A DNA stretch of 64,000 nucleotides, taken from contig OY282605.1 in the NCBI GenBank assembly GCA_958298945.1, forward strand, positions 8,889,811 through 8,953,810, in the 5' to 3' direction. Of this stretch, positions 24,720 through 36,640 are shown piece after piece. Source of the DNA: Atherix ibis. Taxonomy: Eukaryota > Arthropoda > Insecta > Diptera > Athericidae. A program made the position numbers and the translations under genes. The notes below the pieces were generated by a model. That model ran no database searches and was not told the DNA's origin. It saw nothing but the letters and a program-made list of their open reading frames with translations. Position 1 is the stretch's first letter. Every line of letters starts with the position of its first letter.

Positions 24720-26868
24720 GGCCTGCAACTCACGCCTTATCAGTGTTACTGATAGAGATACTGGAGGATTTTGGGCTTTTCATAGCATCTTCGATAAAAA
24801 CCTGGGGTTTTTTTTAACCTTCAAAAGGTACTCGACTGGGAGGCCTTCTACCTGTCAGACGAGTTATGCGGGATTTTTATCTCGCTAACCTGTACCTCTA
24901 CCCTTGCTCCCGGAACGATGGTTCCCCGGCGGCACTCTTTGTAAATACTACTTCGCCGGGGCATTCTTATAATATTTTACTATTTATTATATTTTACTGC
25001 TGTCCCGATGTTATGACGCTTCGCGGCGTATTCTTCGTACGTGGTGTGAAGATCTTTGATGATAGATTCCGCGTACTCTGCAACTCTGTTCCAAGCCGAT
25101 TGGTTCTTCAGCATGCACTCCACTATGTTTTCTGAACTGATCGAACGGTCCACATTTTTCTCCAGTTCTGCCCGTGTCCCCTCGTAAAAGGGGCATTGGA
25201 AGAACACGTGTTCTGCATCTTCGAGCACATCGTAGCAACGATGACAGTTTGGGGAGTCTGTTCTCTTGAATCTGTGCAAGTATGCCCGAAAGCATCCATG
25301 TCCAGTCAAGAGTTGGGTACCCGACTTCCCCGTGCAAGCGAGTGACCCATTTGGTGACATCTGGGATCAGTCGATGGGTCCACCGACCCTTCGTCGAGCT
25401 GTTCCATCTTTCTTGCCAGAGGCGAAGAATCTCGGGGTTCTCCTCTTCACAGAGGACCTTTCGCCGCTCTTCCTTCTTCCTACGATGTTGGCGTTCTCGC
25501 TCTCCTGCCAGGATGTCGATGGGTGGGCATGATGCCACAACGTTGACCGCATCGTGTGATACCGTTCGGTATGCTGACGCCACCCTGATCTCTGAGAGCC
25601 GCTGCACTGATGACATTGTCTTGCGGTATGTTGTTAGCTCTAGCGATTTCGCCCACACTGGTGCTCCGTATAGCAGGACGGAGGTAACTACAGTTGCCAG
25701 TAGTCGTCTTCGAATTTGTCTGGGGCCTCCGATATTGGGCATTATCCGCGTAAGCGCGCCCTGTACTGCTGATGCCTTCCTGCTGGCGCTGGAGATGTGC
25801 TTCTTGTAGTTGAGTCTGGCATCCAAAACCACTCCTAGATACCTTATGTAGGGTAGCGACTGGATGTCGTTGTCGCCTACTCTTATGGTAATGGGCTCCA
25901 TTTTCTTCCGACTACTCACAAGGAGTGCTTCGGTCTTATGTTCCGCCAATGACAGGTCTGCCGATGTCATCCACTCTTATCCTCCGGATGGTGGTGGAGA
26001 ATGCGGCTTCCAGATCCTCCAGGTGTTTGGCTACAAGGACAACCGCTACGTCGTCCGCGAAAGCCACGAGCGTTGTGTTCGTCGTTGATTCCAGATAAAG
26101 TAGGCCGTCGTACATGACGTTCCACAAGAGTGGCGTCAGGGCAGAGCCCTGAGGCACCCCACCCGTGATCCCATACTCCGCTGGTCCATCCTCCGTTTCG
26201 TAGTGTAGTAGTCGATCACTGAAGTATGATCTGACCATCCTCCGTAGGTAGTAAGGCACCCCCATGTTCTTAAGAGCCTCCAGGACTCGATCCCAGCGGG
26301 CCGAGTTAAAAGCATTTTTGATGTCCAGAGTGACAATGAGGCAATACTTTTTCGAACCGCCTTTCCATTTCTTTCTTGAGATGGCTTCGTTTGCGATGTT
26401 TGTGACGAGTTCCAACGCATCGATGGTCGATCCCCCTTCCTGAATCCGAATTGGAATTCGGAAAGTTGAGAATCGATGTATTGCTCCAATCTGTCGGCCA
26501 CTATCCGCTCCAAGTTCTTCCCAACCGAATCTAGCATGCAAAGTGGACGATAGGATGCTGGTTCGTCCGGTGGTTTCTTCCCTTTTGGGATATGAACCAA
26601 TCTTTGTTGCTTCCATCGAGTCGGAAATACACCTTGCCGCAGGCAGGCATCATACATGCTTATAAAAATGTCTGGCCTGGCAGCAATTGCACTCTTCAGT
26701 GCAATGTTTGATATACCGCTTGGTCCTGGTGCCTTGCCATTCTGCAGTCTATTGCAGGCCGACGTGAGCTCTTCCATGGTCACTCCAGTAATTTCCACTT
26801 CTTCATCCTCCGGGTGGTAGGCGGGGAGTTCTGGTTTCTCCGGGAACAGATGTTCTACTATTCTGCAG
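24720..26868 (-). mobile_element. R1-clade non-LTR retrotransposon, 5'-truncated
   Basis: GC-richer than the intron around it. It contains the RT domain and C-terminal Cys/His motif on the minus strand, followed by a 3' UTR that appears to run to about 24720. The 5' end (endonuclease and ORF1) is absent: coding similarity stops near 26868, where plus-strand sequence of another element begins. No poly-A or target duplication was found with certainty. Confidence 0.8.
24980..26868 (-). pseudogene. Reverse transcriptase ORF2 remnant of the R1-clade element
   Basis: In order on the minus strand: LQNGKAPGPSGISNIALKSA, RWKQQRLVHIPKGKKPPDEP, ASYRPLCMLDSVGKNLERIV and FQFGFRKG. Then, after a frame change, YCLIVTLDIKNAFNSARWDR, ITGGVPQGSALTPLLWNVMY and FADDVAVVL (the catalytic FADD near 26051-26072). 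Then the thumb (YIRYLGVVLDARLNYKKHIS), and in a further frame LLTGHGCFRAYLH and CHRCYDVLEDAEHVFFQCPF, a CCHC motif. FADD without RNase H and this C-terminal motif fit the R1 clade. About three frameshifts break it; long stretches stay open, so decay is moderate. Confidence 0.88.
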
Positions 26869-26869
26869 C

Positions 26870-27235
26870 CAAAAATGATACTGCTGTCATATCTGGAAAT
26901 AGTTACGCAGCTTTCTTTTGGTAGTCTAAGGCTGAACACAGTACAGCCCAAGCTAGCCTTCGTAAAGTTCAAAGACTAGCATGCATGGATATTGTAGGTG
27001 CTCTGAGAACATGGCCCACGACATCTCTTGAAGCTCTTTTAGACCTGCTACCTTTGAGTTTGCATATTAAAATATAAGTGGCTAAAGGGGTTCTCAAGTT
27101 AGGACATTCTAAAAACTTTAAACCAGGCGACCTGTTTGGACATCTTAAGATTGTATCGGATTATAAAAGTATTCCAGGAAGCCAGCAATGCCATAGACAC
27201 CTAACTTAAACCAGTCATTCAAAGTAGTTCTCACG
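26870..27235 (+). pseudogene. C-terminal RT fragment of an RNase H-type non-LTR element
   Basis: The plus strand reads STAQASLRKVQRLACMDIVG, ALRTWPTTSLEALLDLLPLS, then GVLKLGHSKNFKPGDLFGHL. This is the thumb/connection region that precedes RNase H in I/LOA-type elements. It begins exactly where the R1 element (opposite strand) stops and ends before the G-run at 27253. A TAA lies inside. The RNase H part appears at 28560. Confidence 0.7.
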
Positions 27236-27252
27236 TAGCTATTAACTTGGAA

Positions 27253-27283
27253 GGGGGGGGGGGGGGGGGGAGGGAGGTGGGGT
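27253..27283. repeat. Poly-G run (18 G) with further G tracts
   Basis: Eighteen consecutive G followed by AGGGAGGTGGGG, at the junction between a retrotransposon fragment and a dispersed repeat. It has G-quadruplex potential on the plus strand, that is, in the pre-mRNA. It may also mark an assembly or sequencing problem. Confidence 0.85.
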
Positions 27284-28526
27284 TTTGAAATCACGTTGTT
27301 GCCAAAATTTTACCTTCATTAAATCAACTTATGAAATGTCAAAAAAAAAACCACTCCGTCAGTGTGGATTTATCTGTAGCTCCAAAAGAAAACAGTTCAA
27401 CTACGTCAAATGGAGTCCAATTGACGTTAAAAACTATCCAAATTACGCGCTCTGGGAACTCTTTACAAATTACGCGCTCTGGGAACAGAATAAAGCCAAA
27501 ATTTGTGGTGTTGTGAGGATTGTGGCGCCGTTTTGTTGACAGCACATATAGTTCAGATAAAAATATTCAAGTTTAGGCCGAAAAAAGTCACTATACGGCC
27601 ACACTGCGGAGCGAGAAATGAGCCTTATTTGACTATCTGCTCTTAATACGCAAGATGTGGCTACCACCAAAATTGCCACTTTTAAAGAATTTTTTTTATT
27701 TTTCTCAAGGCTCAATTTATGAAATGGCAAATCTTTAACTAAATATTTTCAAGAATATGTCGTTGTTCATGACCTTATAACGCAGGGACCGACGATACTG
27801 CCTGTATAGAAGTAACAGCAAACAGCGCATTTTTGTAAATTCGCTCACTCCGAAACCGACAATTTCGCTGCTTAACTAACCCATGGAGACAAAAATAAGC
27901 GTCAACACTAAATATTATTTTACGATAAAACAGCTTCCGTGCGTTTTGCGATTCCACGACTTATTTTCGAAGTAAATTTGGATAATTTGGCAACGTTGTT
28001 AAAGCTTGAGTTTATCCATGATGAAAAGGCGATTAAAAAAATCGTTGACACACTTGGACAGATGACAAACTTTGACAGATGAAAAAACTTTCGCGGTGCT
28101 AAATTGAGGGGTAAATTGACAGATGCATTGCGTGAAATTACGTTGTTGTCAAAATTTTACCTTCAATTAATCGATATTAGTGCCATCTTGCTCGAACCAA
28201 TTGTCATCGCGGTCTATATCTTCCATGTTTCCAAGAATATGTCGATGTTTGACTAGCCTTATCCTATTTCAGGTTCTATCACATCGAATAGAGGATATTT
28301 TTTTGCTCTCGTAAAAGTCGACTAAGACTTTACTAGAAATCCAATTTTGAAAATTGAATAAAAGTCTTTACATTATTAGTTCTGTTATAACCGAAAAGCC
28401 TTTAATTACTCAATTTGGTTTATTATGAATAAAGGCACTCACAACAAACAGTGCTGGTAATAATGGTAAATTCAAAAATTCCAATTTTAGTCGTCTTAAA
28501 AGTAGAAATTCATTAGAAATTCTACG
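27284..28526. repeat. Dispersed repeat family copy 2
   Basis: It matches 15920-18893 in order. It includes TAGCTCCAAAA then ACAGTTCAACTACGTCAAAT near 27374, one copy of the CAGCTTCCGTGCG unit near 27930, and the right end (GTCGACTAAGACTTTACTAG through AAATTCATTAGAAATTCTAC). A short tandem duplication (CAAATTACGCGCTCTGGGAA) sits at 27438-27485. It lies between two pieces of an RNase H-type retrotransposon, so it probably inserted into that element. Confidence 0.8.
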
Positions 28527-28549
28527 AGGAACATTACCTTATTTTTTAC

Positions 28550-29215
28550 ACAAAACGGATCTAAAATGGACGAGGATGTTGGGGAGAGACTAGTCGGACC
28601 TTATTACCGTTTATCTAATGCCCTTCGTAAATCCTCATCCATTTTTCAAGTGGAATTACATGGGATATAACTTTGTGCTAATGAGGATATCAGAAGGAAT
28701 CTACATAATGCAAACAAGCTCTTGTCTCATCTGATGTCCAATCCAAGCTAGGTTGGGATATCCTCATGGTCCTAAATCAACTCGCTAGATACAACAAAGT
28801 ATCTTTGTCAGGTCATGAGGATATTGAGAGTAACGAATTAGCAGACAAACTTGTGAAAAGGGGAGCAAATACTCCGTTCATTGGACAAGAACCCATCTGT
28901 CGTCATCCAATTGGCCAACTTTGGTGGGTCAATTATAAAGTCCTTGAAACGCTCATAATAAAATAATTCCCCGGTCATAAATCATACTAAAAAATGCATT
29001 GCCTTTTCTAACAAAAAGGGGGGCCAAAGGCCCTTAAAAAAATGACAGACACAAGAATCTGTCATTTTTACTCCGAAAAGGATAGAACGTCTACTCTGCG
29101 ATTACAATGCCATTGCCCGCCACAAACTTTGGTGTCATGATTTAGAATTTCCTGATCCGAACGAGGTTTCTCTGTTACCAACCAACATGCAATTGAGGTT
29201 CGCTTAAAGCCTCTA
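28550..29215 (+). pseudogene. RNase H fragment of a non-LTR retrotransposon
   Basis: An early block resembles the RNase H opening (GSKMDEDVGE-like, FQVELHGI-like). The open frame 28766-28966 ends with VSLSGHEDIESNELADKLVK and RGANTPFIGQEP. The pattern GHEDIESNELAD corresponds to the last RNase H motif (GHxGIxGNExAD). The remainder to about 29215 gives Cys-rich traces. Frames shift several times. It is probably the downstream half of the element seen at 26870-27235. Confidence 0.75.
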
Positions 29216-29229
29216 TATTACTAATATCT

Positions 29230-31200
29230 GAATTAGGATCGTTCACCACAATTATTATTATTTATTAGGAAATATTTTTTTTATTCAATTTTCATTTGGA
29301 TTAAAATATTTTGCAAACGAATTAAACTGGAGAATTTTTTGGACAGTACCGCAGATTGGCTCGGAATTATTAGAAATATATCATGGTTGGTGTACTCGCT
29401 ATAAGCAAATTACGGGTAACTGGCGATACTCGTAGCACAGACAAGTAAGTATACTTATCTGTGCTCCTAGTACAAAATTTGAAAAGTATGGGTCAGTGTA
29501 TTTGCTAAGCTGCGTAATCTGTATCCGCTAAAGGGACCAGCCAATAATCTGAATACAAAAAATCAAAAACGTTTTTATCAATATTAGATCGAAGATCCCT
29601 TCAACTTGTTTAAGGATTTTTTTAAAAAAATTGTATTGTCCTTTGCATTTTATTGAGAAAACTTGAAAAAAAAAATGCCAAAAAAAATAATTTCTATAAA
29701 ATCCTTTTAAGATTTCTTGTCAACTTTTTTTTTTATCACTCTAAATAAATGTGCAAAAATCTTAATTTTTTCTATATATTTCCAATAATAATATCTTAAA
29801 AGCAAATGGCCTTAAAACTGAATACTTGACATGACAATAAATATGAAAAGAAAAAAAATGGGTATAATTTTAAGGGAATTAAGAAGAGCATACCTACTAC
29901 TAACTGTAGAGTCAGTTAAGTATACTTCATAGATTTTTAGGGCGATTTGCTTTGAAAATGCCCAATCAGGTTCTCATCGAAAGGAGAAGAAATTATCTGC
30001 CTTGTTGGAGCCTATAGCATTGCTTGATAGATTCACAAAGGAAAAGTTGAAATCTTTTACCTCTCGACCTATTTATGAGTATTTACCAATTGAACAAGTA
30101 CGGATCAGTCTCTTTTTTCCCTTCTATTTATAATATATTCAAAGATGGAAAAGTCTTTAGTTGTTTTCATATTTATCTATAAATTCTGAACACGAACACG
30201 AACGACAGTTCAACTCTTTAAAAAACCAACAAAACACTAAAGTTAATTACTTTGCTCAGCATCGAAATTATAATTTATATTATGTACTTGTGGTGTTATT
30301 ATTTTAATTTGTCATACTTGGAAAGGGATCTAACTCAGTTGTACATACATATATACAGACATATTAAGAACCGCATACCTTGTTAAATAATGTGGTGTTG
30401 ATTTGTTTTTATCGTGGTTAATATTAAAGAAAAATTTAATAGACAATCTGCTAATGATATGCTCATACTCAGTTCTCAACATTTCTAGCAATTATTCCAA
30501 TACTGCCGAATGTCAAATAATTACGTTTTCGTGTCGTTAATGAGTCGAGTTTCACCAACGAAAATACGAGTTAGTCATTTGCGAATTGTAGCCAGTAAAA
30601 TATAAATTCAAATTGGTGGTACTCTACTGTGAGCATCGTCAAAGCGAACAACTAAATTAAGAGTTGAGCATAATTACCTATTTGACATTATTCTTCAACC
30701 GCAAGAGCACACAATGTCAATGGTTTTCAGTCTAGCCTTAGCTCGTAACATTTCGGGTAACACTTTATATACTAGGGTTTTATTTAATTATTGCCTTAGT
30801 GTTACCATATATAATATATTAATACGACATGCTCACATGCTGCGGGTGAGCTTACGTGGATGGATGCTCTTAAATTCTTTATTAACATTGAAATTAGAAA
30901 TCAATAATGTTTCCTCTCAAGCATTTTCCTTGGAATATTTTATGTTACAAAATAATTTTAGCTGATATTTTAATTTATCTTACACATGTGATAAGTAATT
31001 TGAATCTATAATCTTGTAATTACAAATTTATTTTTTTTATGCTCCTGTTTTTTTTTATTCTATTGTATATTCAAAAGTTCTTACAAAATATTAAAAAAAA
31101 ACAATTTTTTCAACTAATTTCATAACATAAAAATGTAAAAAAATATTTTTTTTTACGAAAAACATGTAAATATTTAATGTCGAAAATATTAATTTAAATC
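29230..31200. other. Intron 2 spacer, no gene recognised
   Basis: No array or transposon is convincing. A short inverted repeat occurs near 29420-29475 (GCACAGACAAGTAAGTATAC, then TATACTTATCTGTGCTC). The open frame 30714-30965 has no recognisable motif and I do not call it a gene. Confidence 0.35.
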
Positions 31201-33620
31201 AACAGATGGCGTTATATAAAACAAAATCACAGTAGAGACTCACTGTTCCAAATTTTGGGACAACTTTCATTTGCATTCGTAAAGAATTTCAATAATGTTT
31301 AGTTAACTTTTTAAATTAAAAACAAAAAAAACATAAAAACTAAAGCAGATAAATTTTAAAATAGTTTAAAGGAATTTCTTTGATAAAAAAATTTCTTTAT
31401 TTTTAGCAAAAACGTTTAATTATCTACCATCAAAAGTATTCATTTTTTTTTCATTAATCAACCGATGGTGATAAATAAAACAAAATCCCATACTCTACTC
31501 AGTGTCCCAAATTTTGGGATCGTCTAACTATGTGTATCTACCATCAAAAATGTTAATTTATCTGTTTTTCTTTCGTTAATCAATAGGTTGCCTTAAATAA
31601 AATGATATGACATATTCCACTTAGGCATTCGTTAAAATTTGTTATTAAATATTTTAAAAAAAAATTTCTTTGATAGAAAAAAAATTACTTATTTTTATCG
31701 AAAACGTCTAACTACTTAGCATCAAAAGTATTAATTTATTTGTATTTTTTTTCATTAATCAATAGATGGCGTTAAATAAAACAAAATTCCATACTCTAAT
31801 CACTGTCCCAAATTTTGGGACAACTTTCATTTGCATTTTAAAGAATTTCAATGATATTTAATTAACTTTTTCAAAAAAACAAAAAAAACTAAAGCAGATA
31901 AAATTGTTACCAAAAACTTCTAACTATTTTGGGACTAGGGATTTGTAAAAAAAAATTTTTACTTTTTATTTACTTTTTTAAATTAAAGCAAATAAATTTT
32001 AAAATAGTTTGAAGGATTTTTTTTGATAAAAAAAATTATTTATTTTTACCAAAACCATCTGACTACCAACACTCAAAAATATTAATTTATTTGTAATTTT
32101 TTTCGTTAATCAATAAATAAAACAAAATCACATATGTGTAAGCTATTTGCTGTTCCAAAGTTTGGGACAACCTTAATAGGCATTTGTTAAGATTGTAAGG
32201 CTTTAACTGGAGAAAAAAAATACACAAAAACTAAAGCAAATAAATTTTAAAATAGTTTAAAGGAATTTCTCTGAAAAAAAATTTCTTTATTTTTACCAAA
32301 AACGTCTAAATATCTACCATCAAAAATTTATGTATTCACCGATCCACAGATGGTGTTAAATAAAACGTAACCACTCACTCTACTCACTGTCCCATATTTT
32401 AGTACAAACTTTCTACTCATTTGTAAAGATTTTTTATCATATTTGCCAAATTTTAAAATATTTTAAAATAATTCCTTTGATAGAAAAAAAATTTCTTTAT
32501 TTTTACCAAATATATGTCTAAATATTTAATGTCCCAAAGTTTGGGACAACCTTAATAGGCATTTGTTAAGATTTGTCATCGTATTTTATAAGTTTTTAAA
32601 TGAAAAAAAGACACAAAATTAAAGCAGGCAAATTTTCAAATAGTTAAAAAGAATTTTTTTTAGAAGGAAAAAAAATTCTTTATTTTTACCAAATATAAGT
32701 GTAAATATTTACTGTCAAAAATATTTATTTACTTGTTTTTCTTTCGTTAATCAATAGGTGTCCTTAAATAAAATGATATGGCATATTCTACTTACTGTCC
32801 CAAATTTTGGGACAACCTTGATAGGCATTTGTTAAGATTTGTTATCGTATTTTATAAATTTTTAAATGAAAAAAAGATAAAATGAACGCAGGCAAATTTT
32901 AAAGTAGTTAAAAAGAATTTCTTTGATAGAAATTTTTTTTTATTTTTACCAAATATAAGTCTTAGTATTTACTATCAAAAATATTAATTTTTTTTGTTTT
33001 TCTTTCGCTAATTAAAAAAAAAGATATGGTATATTCTACTTACTGTCCCAAATTTTGGGACAATCTTCAGAAGCATTTATAAATAATTTTATTATCTTTT
33101 TTAATAAAATAAAATGTTGTTTATTTTATTAAAAAAGATAATAAAAATTCTTGTCCCAAAACAAAGACTGTCCCAACATTTTATTTTATTAAAAAAGATA
33201 ATAAAAGATAAAATTTTTATTATCTTTTTTAATAAAATAAAATTTTGGTACAATCTTTGTAAAGAATTTTTATTATATTTTATTAACTTTTTTAATAATA
33301 AAAAAAAAATAAAAGCTGGCAAATTTTAAAATACTTAAAAAGAATTTCTTTATTTTTACCAAATATAAGTCTACATATTTACCATCAAAAATATTAATTT
33401 ATTTATTTGTCTGTCGTTAAGAAACGATTTAAATGATATGACATATTCTATCACTGTCCCAAATTTTGGGACAATCTTCACTGTCCCAAATTTTCGGCAA
33501 TTTGTAATGAATTTTTATTATATTTTATTAATTTTTTGATTAAAAAAAAAAATACCCAAAAATTAAAGTAGTTCAAATTTTCTAATAGTAAAAAGGAATT
33601 TATTTAAAAGATAAAATTCA
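31200..33620. repeat. Degenerate ~270-bp tandem array with a conserved palindrome
   Basis: Each unit has ACCATCAAAAnTATTAATTTAT, a TCNTTAATCAATAGATGGCG-like stretch, the palindrome TGTCCCAAATTTTGGGACA, CTTnATnnGCATTTGTAAAG, and TTTCTTTATTTTTACCAAA. Palindrome copies fall near 31247, 31503, 31806, 32152, 32390, 32530, 32798, 33043 and 33457. The palindrome is better kept than the sequence around it. Between 33085 and 33245 the array has been rearranged into several inverted copies of TTTTATTTTATTAAAAAAGA. Confidence 0.85.
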
Positions 33621-36060
33621 TTAGACACAATTTCATATTTTCTATCACAATATACCAATTATATTTTCATGATTGCACAATTGTCCAAATTAGTCTGACA
33701 ATAGGACGAAAAACAATTTCTTTGATTCGTAATATAATTCCATTTGTGAATAAAATTGACACGTGAATAAAATCGAATTGACAGTCTAACGGACATGAAA
33801 AGTTCCGATCAATATATAGTAAAATTTTGATAAAATGTACACAACGAACTCCTCGAACTAATTTAAGAATGAAAACAGATAATATTAATAAAAATGAATT
33901 TTTATCATTGAATCACCAAAAAAAAAAGGATATCACATTGACAACGATATCAATTGTGCCTAATGGCAAGTTGAACGGAAACGCATCCATAAGTAATTAG
34001 AGTGTATTGACTCTAGAGTCTAGTTGGTGGTTCGTTTTATGTAGCCATTGGCTAGTTATTAGATCAAAATCGATATAATTGGTATCGTATCACCGTTTTA
34101 CGATATATTTCCGGCCTCCTAAAGGTTGGACTGTTCTATTCTAGAAAAACTTTTTTTGTAAAAAGCATCTGGTCATTTTCAAAAGCCAATTATAGCCAAT
34201 TGGGGATGATTCCATAGACGACAAATGAGTAGAATTTGCAAAATTTTCCACAGAGACAAAGAATAGGTCTAGACAAACTCAGTCCATTTCGGTTTTCATC
34301 AACTGAATCGTATAATTACACGCCAATAAAATGTTATCAAAATAATATTGATAATGTGAGACAAACATGAAAATTGTATTGTATTGTATTACACCATTTA
34401 GTTAAAGGTAAAGAAAGATTTTTTGCAAAAATTTTGCTTCTCTTTGTTATCATAGAATTAAATGGCTCCCTATGGACAAAGATGGATATTAATACATTCG
34501 CAGACGTTTTAGAGATATTGTTAATACAAATTGATATTAACTATCCAATGAACAGTACCCACCTCAAAATTGGTCGTTACGATATATTCTAAAACACATC
34601 AATTTGTGCTTAAATCGAAACAAAGCACTTGGGGGTATTCTTGAAACTATAAACTATAAACTAGAAAACTCACAATAGTTTATTTGATTAAAAGTGGAAA
34701 ATCAATTCAAGTATAAATAAAAAGTGTCCATGCAACTTTTACGATACTCTTGAAATGGCATTCTTAATGTGGAATTTTATTAAAATGCACAGCTTAATTG
34801 TGATTGATTTGTGCATTGAAATGCATTTATTTTTACAACTTGGCGGAGTCCGATGAACTTTTATTTAATATAATTCACAATAGTCTATTATCATTAAATA
34901 TAGTACTCTTGAGAAAATATAATACCATATATAGTATAAGAGTAATTAACACCATATTTCTACTTTTATAATATATTCAGAGCTATTATATTCTATAAAT
35001 AATATGGCAACGAAAGAAAATTATTCGTTTTCAATAGAATTTCAACAACTCGAAGAGGAGAGCTTCTTGTCTTCTTGAAAATAAAATTTATTAAATTAAA
35101 TAAAATAGTTTGCTTTTGAAAATCTAAAAATCTCTACGTCAGAAGATATGCCAGATAACAATAATAATAATAATAATAATAATAACAATAATTAATTCAA
35201 TCTCACGTGTTTCGCATTAATTATGAATAAAGATAATCACAAATTTAAAAAAGAAAAAAATATCCTCTTCCCCATGAATGCATCGAACGTAATTTAATTA
35301 TAATACTTTTTTAAGCAAATTATGCAAATGCATAGAAAATATTTTCGATTTTATTATCATCAGAGACAACCATAATTTAAATGCAAATCTCTTTCGAATA
35401 CATTATTATGATTGGTACAATGAAATGTTGGCTATTTTTTATTTTTTATTTATTTATAAAAGTTAATTTAGCTCGCAACAAAATGAAGAGAAATTTGAAA
35501 TGAAATTTTTTTATTGCATTTCAAATAGTGTGCCCATACCATATTAATTCTGCTATAAATTTATGGTATATGGTACAGAATTCATTTATAGCAAATTTCA
35601 CTGGACCATATCTGGTGTGAATACGTGAAATTATTTGCATTATATTAAATTGATACTTAAAAATTCATAATGAAATTTTATTAACAAAAAACAGAAACAG
35701 AGAAAATTTTAATAAAAAACACTTTAACTCCAAGGAAATTATTCGATTTAATTTATTTTGAAAATATCATTTAATAAATGACACAAAAGAAATGATATTT
35801 TTTTAAATATTTTTATTATTATTGTCACGTTCGAAAATGATGATGGCAATCTATGATTTTTGAAGACGAAATTCGATTAAATTCAAAATGGCATAAAATA
35901 TATAAAGTCACACATAAAAAAAAAAACGCTATGAAAAATTATTAAACTATTGTTTTTTTTTAATATTTATTTTTATAAATTGTCTGATTGGACCTATTGG
36001 CCAAGAAGAATTCGTTAAATTTATATTTAAATGGATTTCTGATTCAAATTTCTGACACCG
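33621..36060. other. Intron 2 spacer with an (AAT)n microsatellite
   Basis: Very AT-rich with no gene. An (AAT)n tract of about 38 bp lies at 35155-35193. The open frame 34374-34592 has no motif. Confidence 0.4.
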
Positions 36061-36064
36061 AGTC

Positions 36065-36640
36065 TATTTAAGACCTTTTCACCTAAGGAACGGGTGGTCT
36101 TTGACATTCACATCTGCCAACTGTGGTTTTCGGAGAAGATTTTCATCATTGATTAATCTTGCTAACTTTATCTTTCGGCCAATATTAGCTTCTCGATAGA
36201 GGACCTGTAAATCTCGTGACAGTTTTCCCTTTTCCCGATAGAGTACCTGTCAATCTCGTGACAACGCCATTGTTACTGTTTTTGAGCCTTATGTTAACGA
36301 TCAGGTTTAAGTAGTATAAATCAGGACTTGGATCAACGGTGGAATTAGTTTGGACCAAAATACAAAGTGTAGCAGAAACTGAGAACAACCTGGCAACATT
36401 GCGGATTTTCCCTCCTCATGGTTTGTGCGTTCGTCCCTCATAGACGTGCAGTAGACGTTTTAATCTCGTTCGGTAGCGAAAATCGGAGCAACGAAGCGCC
36501 ATCAAATTTTGTGTTAAGCTTGATAAATCCTTCAGTGGTGACTTATAAAAAATTGCATTGAGCCTATGGGTATTATTCCTTGAAAAGAACACAAGTTTTA
36601 CGGCTTCAAAAAGCATTTTTGGAGGGCCGAGAAGCCTTTT
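36065..36640. repeat. Dispersed repeat copy holding an unoccupied insertion site
   Basis: 36285-36425 matches 41290-41356 joined to 42254-42318: TCAGGACTTGGATCAACGGT, GGAATTAGTTTGGACCAAAA, then AGTGTAGCAGAAACTGAGAA, CTGGCAACATTGCGG and TCCTCATGGTTTGTG. Here the two halves are contiguous (CCAAAATACAAAGTG). In the other copy a DD41D element separates them. The nature of the parent repeat is unknown. Confidence 0.85.

Noticed and set aside
25282..25809. 175-codon plus-strand open frame
   Set aside because: It is the reverse shadow of the R1-clade reverse transcriptase on the minus strand.
33101..33329. Opposed 70-codon frames on both strands
   Set aside because: They translate an inverted AT-rich repeat, giving the same low-complexity peptide on both strands.
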